Source: an uncultured bacterium
GTDB taxonomy: Bacteria; Cyanobacteriota; Vampirovibrionia; Gastranaerophilales; Gastranaerophilaceae
Direction of reading: 5' to 3'
Assembly: GCA_900553845.1 (NCBI GenBank)
Contig: USEW01000125.1
Span: 1-5,500, forward strand
Length of the DNA: 5,500 nt
This document shows, one piece after another, positions 1-5,447 of the stretch (position 1 is its first letter; each line of letters opens with the position of its first letter). The notes beneath the pieces are model-generated. The model saw only the letters and a program-made list of their open reading frames with translations, was not told the DNA's origin and did not search any database. Made by a program: the position numbers and the translations under genes.

Positions 1-1580
1 GCATGAGAAGCTCCCTGCTCATGAGATGTCAGGATATGTGTAAAATCCTTTTTCTGTTTATATAATTCATCATAAAATAAAGGTTTTACGTCAAGTTCGT
101 CAAATGCAGTTTTAGCAAGGTTTACCGAACGCACATAATTCCCTTTTTTATAACTTATCCAACTATCAATAAACTCCGTATCAAAATCAACTTGTTCAAG
201 AAGTGAATAATCATCCAAATCAATAATTTTCATAACAAGCGACATATCTTTGGGGCTAAGTTTAGTATAGTTAATAGGAAATTGAGGATTTATAACCTTT
301 TCGTTTAAGGGTTTATATGTACGTCTTAATTTTACATCATTTCTGTTATTTAATTTACTATTGGCTCGAAATGCATAATAACTGTTTGGATATTTCGTTA
401 TAACATCTTTAAAGTAAGAATTTGCATTTGAGAAATTTCCTTCCATCATTGACAACTTTCCAAGCCAAAATAAAATTCTTGGGCTTGCCTGGGTATTATT
501 ATAAAGATCAGCGTGCTTTAATGCATATATCTTAGCTGTTTTATAACTTTTATTTTTGTAATAATACCAGAATATTTCCCACAAAGATTCCGAAGCAAAA
601 TCACCGTCTTTAAAATCATCAAATATTTTAAAATAATAATTTAAAGCATTTTTTTCATTTTCATATTTTGCAAGATTGTATAAAACAAAATCAAGTCCGC
701 ATCGCGATGGATTTTGTTCAATAATGTTTTTTACAGCTATCCAACCATTTTTTCTATTTGGAAAAAGTTCAATATAACTTTCAATAGCATTATATAAAAT
801 ATTTTTATCCAAACTACATTCTTTATTTTTTAAACCTTCTTCAAAAATCTTTTTAGCAGATAAATATTGATTGTTTTTTGCATATGAAGAAGCTAAATAA
901 GGCCAAATATCAGGGTCTTCTATTCCGTTTAAATAATTAATACAATCCTTATATAAATTGTTTTTATATGAAGCTATGCCAATTATTTTTTTATTTTTAT
1001 CATTTAACTTTAAATCTAATTTTTTTACTTCAATTAAAACATTTTTGCTTAATTTGCCCAAAGGTGCATTATCAATATATTTTATAAAATAATTTAAAGA
1101 ATCAATTTCCTTCTGAAAATTGGCCTGCTGATTAATTATACCAAGATAATAATTGCCTGCGATGCCAAAATCGGTTTTAGGATATTTTTTAACTAAATTA
1201 TTAAATGTTTGATATGCTGATTTATAATCTTTATCTTTATAATAGGACAAACCCAGATAATAACAGGCTTTTGATGTTAAAATAGTATCCGGAAACATTT
1301 TAACATACTTTGAATAGTAATAAGCAGATGTTTTATAATCGTTTAACTTATAAGCATTCTGAGCTTGGTGCATTATAGCAAATTTATATAAAGGACTATA
1401 TTTGGGGATTCTTGAAAAATTAAAATATGCATTCTGAAGATCGTTTTTTTGTTCAAACGCAAGTCCCTGTTTATAAATTTTATATGCTTTATTGGTAAAA
1501 TCAAAATCTTTAAAATGTATAGATACAAACAATATACTTATACAAATTACTACTAAAAAAAATAAATTTAATTTTTTCAT
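1..1580 (-). CDS. Membrane-anchored TPR protein, Slt70-like lytic transglycosylase helical region (partial, C-terminus beyond window)
   Basis: This reading frame is open from an ATG at 1580 to the window edge (526 complete codons, no stop). Residues 1-20 are a lysine-led hydrophobic segment (MKKLNLFFLVVICISILFVS), which is a signal peptide or membrane anchor. Residues ~30-410 form helical TPR-like repeats rich in Tyr, Asn and Lys, with typical units such as ACYYLGLSYYKDKDYKSAYQ near 105-124 and repeated 'YP' turns. Residues ~366-405 (SPRILFWLGKL, then YPNSYYAFRA) closely follow the pattern just ahead of the linker in soluble lytic murein transglycosylases, which cleave peptidoglycan glycan strands in the periplasm. 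Residues ~441-507 also fit that family. The catalytic SLT domain with its Glu-Ser motif is not seen. The final residues (~508-526) lack the expected Tyr-Pro-x-x-Tyr stretch, so the protein may be diverged, non-catalytic or interrupted. No clear Shine-Dalgarno is present. The family call is by pattern recognition; a plain TPR secretion or cell-wall scaffold protein is the alternative. Confidence 0.75.
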   Translation of the reverse strand, partial: MKKLNLFFLVVICISILFVSIHFKDFDFTNKAYKIYKQGLAFEQKNDLQNAYFNFSRIPKYSPLYKFAIMHQAQNAYKLNDYKTSAYYYSKYVKMFPDTILTSKACYYLGLSYYKDKDYKSAYQTFNNLVKKYPKTDFGIAGNYYLGIINQQANFQKEIDSLNYFIKYIDNAPLGKLSKNVLIEVKKLDLKLNDKNKKIIGIASYKNNLYKDCINYLNGIEDPDIWPYLASSYAKNNQYLSAKKIFEEGLKNKECSLDKNILYNAIESYIELFPNRKNGWIAVKNIIEQNPSRCGLDFVLYNLAKYENEKNALNYYFKIFDDFKDGDFASESLWEIFWYYYKNKSYKTAKIYALKHADLYNNTQASPRILFWLGKLSMMEGNFSNANSYFKDVITKYPNSYYAFRANSKLNNRNDVKLRRTYKPLNEKVINPQFPINYTKLSPKDMSLVMKIIDLDDYSLLEQVDFDTEFIDSWISYKKGNYVRSVNLAKTAFDELDVKPLFYDELYKQKKDFTHILTSHEQGASH

Positions 1581-1821
1581 GATATTTTCAAATTATAAAC
1601 TATATACAAAAAAGAACAATTCTAATATTTAACCGGAGATATAATTGCCGGGATTTATAAATTAAATAATAACTGGTATATGAATAATCATAAACAAAAC
1701 AAAAGATTAAACAAAAGTAAATTAAAATTCATAAATCAAAATTTAAGTAAGAACTCAAAAGATAATAATATTATAAAAAACTATATTTATCTAAATGAGT
1801 ATAAAATCTTGACAAAATAAA
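1581..1821. other. Intergenic gap without a convincing gene
   Basis: This gap separates the stop of the DivIVA-like gene from the start of the TPR gene. It has a small GC island (two CCGG at 1633-1636 and 1648-1651, able to form a 4-base-pair stem) but no hairpin followed directly by a T-run, so I see no clear terminator for the minus-strand operon. On the plus strand a 46-codon frame runs from an ATG at 1680 to a TAA at 1820, ending next to the stop of the minus gene. It is nearly half Asn and Lys and lacks a ribosome binding site, which is what chance translation of A-rich DNA gives, so I do not call it a gene. Confidence 0.5.
1592..1619 (-). promoter_or_regulatory. Possible promoter for the TPR/Slt-like gene
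   Basis: On the minus strand a perfect TATAAT (1597-1592) lies 16 bases after TTGTTC (1619-1614). The -10 ends only 11 bases ahead of the ATG at 1580, so transcription would begin about four bases before the start codon and leave almost no leader. This would fit the lack of a visible ribosome binding site. In DNA this AT-rich a TATAAT can occur by chance, and read-through from the gene ending at 1822 is the alternative. Confidence 0.3.
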
Positions 1822-2415
1822 CTATTCTGCATAATCAAGCTGTAATTGTTCATTTGAATTGTTGGAAAATTGAGCCATACCAGCACCTGCTTCATAACTT
1901 TGTTTATGTTTTGTCAAATAAATCTGTCCGTTTTTCACAACTTGTTGAATTTGTGTTAAATCGGTTTCAAGATTATTTAAAACCTGTTCAGCATAAACTT
2001 CAGCACCTTCACGTATTTTAGATGCTTCATCCAAAGCCTGACTACGTATTGATTCAGCTTCATCCATTGCACGGCGTTTTATATCTTCACAATCCGAAAT
2101 TACCTGTTCACGTATTTTCTGTGCTTCAACCTGAACCGCGCGCAAAAGCTCAGATTCACTTAAAACTCTACCTGCTTCATTTTGAGCATCGGCAATTATA
2201 CGGTCAGCTCTTTGTTGTGCTTCAAGTTGTATTTCATCCTTACGTTTTAAAAGTCTTTCAGCTTCACGAATATCTTCTGGTAAAGCATCGTGTATTCTGT
2301 CAAGCAATGTTTCCATAGCTTCACTATCAATCATAACCTTTCCAACCAAACGGAACCCTGTATCCAGTATATAATTGGCCCTGTCTAATAGTTCTTGTAC
2401 TCTTATTTGTGTCAT
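1822..2415 (-). CDS. DivIVA/Cdv3-like coiled-coil protein
   Basis: A 197-residue soluble protein with no membrane segment. Residues 1-50 hold a short N-terminal part with 'LVGKVMIDSEAMETLLDRI'. Residues ~51-160 are a charged, Ala/Glu/Gln/Arg-rich coiled coil, often mistaken by annotation for an ATP synthase b subunit. Within it an 11-residue (hendecad) period is clear: hydrophobic anchors at I101, I112, I123, I134 and V145, four of them opening an I-R or I-K pair. The closing signature YAEQVLNNLE (141-150) and KNGQIYL (161-167) matches, from memory, the DivIVA-like family of cyanobacteria that includes the division protein Cdv3. DivIVA-type proteins assemble at poles or septa and recruit other factors; such a role here is inference. 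The tail (172-197) is flexible and Gln/Asn-rich. Translation starts at 2415 behind an AAAGGA (2428-2423) seven bases upstream. It lies 17 bases after coaD on the same strand, so the two are probably cotranscribed. Confidence 0.8.
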   Translation of the reverse strand: MTQIRVQELLDRANYILDTGFRLVGKVMIDSEAMETLLDRIHDALPEDIREAERLLKRKDEIQLEAQQRADRIIADAQNEAGRVLSESELLRAVQVEAQKIREQVISDCEDIKRRAMDEAESIRSQALDEASKIREGAEVYAEQVLNNLETDLTQIQQVVKNGQIYLTKHKQSYEAGAGMAQFSNNSNEQLQLDYAE

Positions 2416-2432
2416 TTTATTATCCTTTCGAC

Positions 2433-2918
2433 TTATATTTTGTTTTTATATTTATTTTCCAAATAATCACATACGCATCCTGGTACAAATTTTGAGATAT
2501 CACCTCTCATCATATGAATTTCTTTCACAAATGAAGATGATATAAAATTATATTTTGGTTTTGTTATTAAAAAAACTGTGTTTATGGACGCATCCAATGC
2601 ACGGTTATTTTGAGAAAGCTGCATTTCGTATTCAAAATCAGAAACAGCTCTTAATCCTCTTATAATAACCTCAGCATTCATTTTTTTTGCATAGTCCACT
2701 GTTAATCCCTCAAAGCTATCAACTTCAACATTTTTAATACCTTTAACAGTTTCTTTAATCAAATTTACTCTTTGGTGGGTTGTTAAATAACATGATTTTT
2801 TTGTATTGTTTAAAACCGCAATAATGACTTTATCAAAAATAGAAGCAGCTGTTTTTAAAACATCAAAATGCCCTAAAGTTATAGGATCAAAGCTCCCTGG
2901 ATATATTGCCGTTTTCAT
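2433..2918 (-). CDS. coaD: Phosphopantetheine adenylyltransferase (CoaD)
   Basis: This cytoplasmic enzyme transfers the AMP part of ATP to 4'-phosphopantetheine, giving dephospho-CoA and pyrophosphate, the penultimate step of coenzyme A synthesis. From the ATG at 2918 it has 161 residues, the usual length. Hallmarks of the nucleotidyltransferase fold are present: YPGSFDPITLGH near residues 5-16 with the TxGH-type nucleotide-binding motif, then IRGLRAVSDFEYEMQLSQ around residues 86-103, and the C-terminal FISSSFVKEI near 125-134 (the ISSS/R-type ATP-binding segment). The frame also allows TTG (2927) or GTG (2924), which would add two or three residues. I chose the ATG because the family starts M-K-x-A-I-Y-P-G. 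A GGGA at 2936-2933 is 14 bases from the ATG but 8 from the GTG, and GGTGA is very close to the ATG, so the start is not fully settled. All key motifs look intact, so the enzyme should be active. It is the first gene of a unit with the DivIVA-like gene. Confidence 0.97.
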   Translation of the reverse strand: MKTAIYPGSFDPITLGHFDVLKTAASIFDKVIIAVLNNTKKSCYLTTHQRVNLIKETVKGIKNVEVDSFEGLTVDYAKKMNAEVIIRGLRAVSDFEYEMQLSQNNRALDASINTVFLITKPKYNFISSSFVKEIHMMRGDISKFVPGCVCDYLENKYKNKI

Positions 2919-2962
2919 TTTCACCAATTATTTCCCACTTAATCTGTAATATTAATTTTACT

Positions 2963-3021
2963 TTTACTTAATTATATTATAACCATTTTTTTACGTAAAG
3001 AAATTTACTTAAATATATTAT
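2963..3021. repeat. Direct repeat, two 18-base copies 41 bases apart
   Basis: TTTACTTAATTATATTAT (2963-2980) and TTTACTTAAATATATTAT (3004-3021) agree at 17 of 18 positions. The 41-base offset is close to four helical turns, so both would lie on the same DNA face. The shared core ACTTAA also occurs at 2937-2942, and inverted (TTAAGT) at 3086-3091. This is a candidate operator array in the divergent promoter region; chance similarity in AT-rich DNA is the alternative. Confidence 0.45.
2971..2999 (-). promoter_or_regulatory. Candidate sigma-70 promoter for coaD
   Basis: On the minus strand TTTACG (2999-2994) is followed after 17 bases by a perfect TATAAT (2976-2971). The predicted transcript would start near 2964 and have a leader of about 45 bases before the coaD ATG. 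A second TATAAT (2981-2976) overlaps but sits only 12 bases from that -35. The -10 lies inside one copy of the 18-base direct repeat, so a protein binding the repeat could block this promoter. Confidence 0.5.
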
Positions 3022-3067
3022 TTTTTGTTAATTTTTTATTAGAAGAATTTACAAAAATTAACAAAAA
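3022..3067. repeat. Perfect 15-base inverted repeat
   Basis: TTTTTGTTAATTTTT (3022-3036) is the exact reverse complement of 3053-3067, with a 16-base spacer. It lies upstream of both predicted transcription starts, so it is more likely to act as DNA (an operator or bent DNA) than as an RNA hairpin. Its right arm shares five A's with the palindrome at 3063-3082. Confidence 0.5.
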
Positions 3068-3082
3068 TATTGGAATATTTTT
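3063..3082. repeat. 20-base palindrome, candidate operator of the anti-sigma gene
   Basis: The arms AAAAATATT (3063-3071) and AATATTTTT (3074-3082) are perfect reverse complements around a central GG. The dyad covers the position where a -35 element would sit relative to the TATAAT at 3098, and ends 24 bases before the first start codon. A dimeric regulator binding here could control the gene at 3107. Confidence 0.45.
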
Positions 3083-3097
3083 AATTTAAGTGTAATC

Positions 3098-3103
3098 TAT
3101 AAT
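3098..3103 (+). promoter_or_regulatory. TATAAT -10 element at the start of the anti-sigma gene
   Basis: A perfect TATAAT ends three bases before the ATG at 3107. No good -35 lies 16-18 bases upstream; the closest candidate, TTGGAA at 3070-3075, is 22 bases away. If it is used, transcription would begin near 3110, inside the first codons, which favours the downstream ATG at 3143. It could instead be a chance match, with the promoter further upstream. Confidence 0.3.
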
Positions 3104-3106
3104 AGT

Positions 3107-4714
3107 ATGGATAATATTTTATTAAAAAGAAATGATGTTACTATGTATAATAATATTGAAATAACAGCAAAAGATAGTGAATTTGCCCAAAAATATACTT
3201 TTAACATTAAAGATGAATTTTTGAGAAAAAAACTTTTTTATACTCTTTCAATAGCTTCATCTGCTAGGAATTATTTAAACAATATGGGATTTAACTTTAA
3301 CCTGGATGATTCGCTATTCCAAATTGAAGATATAATTGAAAATTATGAATATGTTGACATTTATTCAAACAATTTACCTGTTCATATAACATATCATTTT
3401 GAAAACGAACTTTCAGTTGCTGTTCCTAAAATCCACTTTGAAGCTTCAATTGAACCCCCTATGTATCTTGTTGCAAAACTTCACTCTGATTTAAAATCAT
3501 TTGATATAACTGGAACAATAAATACAAATTTTTTAAATAAAGTAAAGGAAAATACGAATTATATTTATGTTGATACTGCTAGTTTGAATAACATAAATAA
3601 TTTACAAAATGATATAAATAAATTTCTAAGTAATTTCGAGGTTACTAAAAATTGCGAAATTTTTACACATATAAAAACTAATTTTATAAGCTTTATTGAT
3701 AAAAACTTAACTGTAACAGAAAATGTTGAATTAATAAAACATTTATCAAAGTGTCAGTCTTGCCGTCAAAAACTTCTTTATTATTATAAATTTGAATCAA
3801 TGATACGTAATAGTGATTATAACAGTGATATAACTAACGAGATTGATAGATATATCAATAACCCTTATTTTATACCAGATATAAATAAAGAAGATGCTGA
3901 TTATGATGATAATATAAGTAATTTAAAAGAAGATATCATAGACAACAACAATATTATAGAAGACAATACAAGTATCATAAATAATGAAAATTATAATGAA
4001 ATTGCTGAAAATAATCTTGTTGAGAAAATAACAGAAGATGATAGCAAAATTATTGAAAAAAATGAAATACCAGATGCATTAAATAATCAAGACAATTCAA
4101 AACTCAGTATATTATATGATGAAGCACAAACAATAAAGGAAAATATTGATGAAATAAGCACGATAGAACAAAGTTTAAAGAAAAAAGTGGTTTTACCGGT
4201 TATTTTGGCTTTGATATTTGGTACTTTATGTTATTTGGGGTATAATTATTATAATAAAATAAATAATATTGCTGATAAACAAAATTATTTACATATTGTT
4301 GATGACATTCCTCCAGAAAATGCAGCTATAGACGGTCAAAATATTAAAACACGTGAAGTTTTAGTCCCACGTCCATTAAAACTTTCGCAGATTTCCTGGG
4401 AAGCACCAGAAATCGTCTTAAAAACACCGGTATATAACAAGTATCTAATTGATGTTGGCAAAAATCTTAAAATAAATTTACAGACCCAATTTATTGAATT
4501 AAAAGAAATGGTCTATCAAACAAAATTTCAACTTCAGATTATTATTGACACAAATGGTAGTGTGGCTGATGTTAAAATAATACAAGCAAGTGGCAACGAA
4601 GTAGTTGACGATTTAATTGTTTCAACTACAAAACAAACTTTGAATTATATAAAGCCGCCTATTGTTGAAACAATTAAAAAACCTTTAATATTAATTTTAG
4701 AATTTGAATTTTAA
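3107..4714 (+). CDS. Single-pass membrane anti-sigma-like protein with zinc-finger motif and TonB-C-like extracytoplasmic domain
   Basis: A 535-residue protein, probably the membrane partner of the sigma-like protein that follows. Parts in order: residues ~20-200, a soluble domain with 'ASSARNYLNNMGF' and 'PMYLVAKLHSDLKSFDITG', which I think resembles the cyanobacterial DUF1822 family, though only weakly; residues ~205-230, a zinc-finger anti-sigma motif with H212, C216 and C219 (H-x3-C-x2-C) in the setting HLSKCQSCRQKLL; residues ~255-355, an acidic Asn/Asp/Glu/Ile-rich linker; residues ~361-379, one transmembrane helix after KKK (358-360), which puts the N-terminus in the cytoplasm; residues ~440-535, a domain like the TonB C-terminus with DTNGSVADVKIIQASGN (481-497), Asp501-Asp502 and a final LILEFEF strand. 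Anti-sigma factors of this kind bind a sigma factor until an outside signal releases it; that role is inferred. The first ATG is listed, but no ribosome binding site precedes it, and Met13 (3143) is a serious alternative. The sigma gene lies 50 bases downstream. Confidence 0.8.
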   Translation: MDNILLKRNDVTMYNNIEITAKDSEFAQKYTFNIKDEFLRKKLFYTLSIASSARNYLNNMGFNFNLDDSLFQIEDIIENYEYVDIYSNNLPVHITYHFENELSVAVPKIHFEASIEPPMYLVAKLHSDLKSFDITGTINTNFLNKVKENTNYIYVDTASLNNINNLQNDINKFLSNFEVTKNCEIFTHIKTNFISFIDKNLTVTENVELIKHLSKCQSCRQKLLYYYKFESMIRNSDYNSDITNEIDRYINNPYFIPDINKEDADYDDNISNLKEDIIDNNNIIEDNTSIINNENYNEIAENNLVEKITEDDSKIIEKNEIPDALNNQDNSKLSILYDEAQTIKENIDEISTIEQSLKKKVVLPVILALIFGTLCYLGYNYYNKINNIADKQNYLHIVDDIPPENAAIDGQNIKTREVLVPRPLKLSQISWEAPEIVLKTPVYNKYLIDVGKNLKINLQTQFIELKEMVYQTKFQLQIIIDTNGSVADVKIIQASGNEVVDDLIVSTTKQTLNYIKPPIVETIKKPLILILEFEF

Positions 4715-4720
4715 AATTTA

Positions 4721-4729
4721 TGTTATAAT
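4721..4729 (+). promoter_or_regulatory. Extended -10 promoter ahead of the sigma-like gene
   Basis: TG, one base, then a perfect TATAAT (4724-4729) forms an extended -10 element, which needs little or no -35; none is obvious. Transcription would start near 4736 and leave about 29 bases before the ATG at 4765, including a GGGG-type ribosome binding site. The sigma gene may thus be made both from this promoter and by read-through from the anti-sigma gene. Confidence 0.45.
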
Positions 4730-4764
4730 ATAAATATATAAAGTTAAATTTGGGGAATAATAAA

Positions 4765-5355
4765 ATGGTTACATCAGTGGTTTTTGAAAGTCAGATTAAA
4801 ATAATTCAGCAGCTTGTTAGAAACAATCCAAGATTTATAGGAAATGAAGATTTGTTTGAAGAGTTTACCAATGAAGCATACTCAAAACTTCATGTATTTA
4901 TAAATTCAATTAAAGATTTAACAAAAATTGAAGGCTATTCTGCTAAAATAGTTAACACTTCAATACTTACAATATTAAAACAACACAAACGTTTAAAAAG
5001 TGTTTACCCAAACATTAACCATACAAAAACAATGGCATTTGATATTTCGAATATTAACGAAGTCATTAAAAATTCCAGTTTAGATTATGAAGATAAAATA
5101 ATGTATGAACTTTTAGATCCTAAATTTTCATATTCAAAAACAATTGAAAATAAAGAACTTATGCAGTCAATTTTAAATTCAGTTATTGAAATAAATAAAG
5201 AATATCCAAATGAACAATACTTAAAACTATATAAACTTCGTTATATTAATAAAAAAACACAGAATCAGATATCCTTTGAACTTAACATTTCTCAAAATGA
5301 AGTTTCAAAACGTTTATTTGAATTAAACAACTTAGTAAAATTATACATAAATTAA
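4765..5355 (+). CDS. Divergent sigma-70-family (ECF-like) RNA polymerase sigma factor
   Basis: A 196-residue soluble protein, a size typical of small ECF-type sigma factors with only regions 2 and 4. Residues ~10-77 resemble region 2 (core RNA polymerase and -10 binding): an acidic DLFEEFTNEAYSKL (29-42) followed by the helix ending ILTILKQHKRLKS (67-79). Residues ~78-134 are a variable linker. Residues ~135-191 resemble region 4, with LKLYKLRYINKKTQNQIS then FELNISQNEVSKRLFELNNL, a helix-turn-helix (~165-187) of the 'TQxQIxxELxISQxxVSKRL' type that would contact the -35. Region 2 is well off consensus, so a non-sigma DNA-binding protein of the same fold remains possible. The start is the ATG at 4765, nine bases after GGGG (4752-4755); an in-frame TTG at 4750 would add five residues but would overlap that binding site. 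The preceding gene, on the same strand, encodes the likely anti-sigma partner. The target genes are unknown. Confidence 0.75.
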   Translation: MVTSVVFESQIKIIQQLVRNNPRFIGNEDLFEEFTNEAYSKLHVFINSIKDLTKIEGYSAKIVNTSILTILKQHKRLKSVYPNINHTKTMAFDISNINEVIKNSSLDYEDKIMYELLDPKFSYSKTIENKELMQSILNSVIEINKEYPNEQYLKLYKLRYINKKTQNQISFELNISQNEVSKRLFELNNLVKLYIN

Positions 5356-5374
5356 ACTATAAATCTTAATATTG

Positions 5375-5404
5375 TTGACAAATCCTGTACTTAACATTTA
5401 AAAT
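5375..5404 (+). promoter_or_regulatory. Sigma-70-type promoter for the gene at 5448
   Basis: A perfect TTGACA (5375-5380) is followed after 18 bases by TAAAAT (5399-5404), five of six matches to the -10 consensus. The transcript would start near 5411, giving a leader of about 37 bases with a purine-rich ribosome binding region. It is the best -35 match to the housekeeping consensus in the window, and suggests the last gene can be expressed apart from the sigma operon. I see no terminator between 5356 and this promoter. Confidence 0.5.
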
Positions 5405-5447
5405 ATTAATTATAGATAAATTCAAAGAGGGGAAAAAGGAAAATTTT

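Noticed and set aside
1633..1651. CCGG...CCGG hairpin as a terminator for the coaD operon
   Set aside because: The stem is only four base pairs with an 11-base loop, and no T-run follows directly on the minus strand.
1809..1835. Plus-strand TTGACA followed by CATAAT
   Set aside because: The spacing is only 15 bases and it would transcribe antisense into the DivIVA-like gene; no plus-strand gene follows.
2022..2318. 98-codon plus-strand open frame
   Set aside because: It lies wholly antisense inside the DivIVA-like gene; its His/Leu/Gln-rich translation is the mirror of a low-complexity coiled-coil coding sequence, with no family pattern.
1822..2415. ATP synthase b-subunit annotation for the coiled-coil protein
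   Set aside because: There is no N-terminal membrane helix and no ATP synthase genes nearby; the length, C-terminal signature and coaD neighbour fit the DivIVA-like family.
3780..4170. Low-complexity Asn/Asp/Glu linker as a sign of frameshift or pseudogene
   Set aside because: The frame stays open through it into a well-formed membrane helix and TonB-C-like domain, so it is a real disordered linker.
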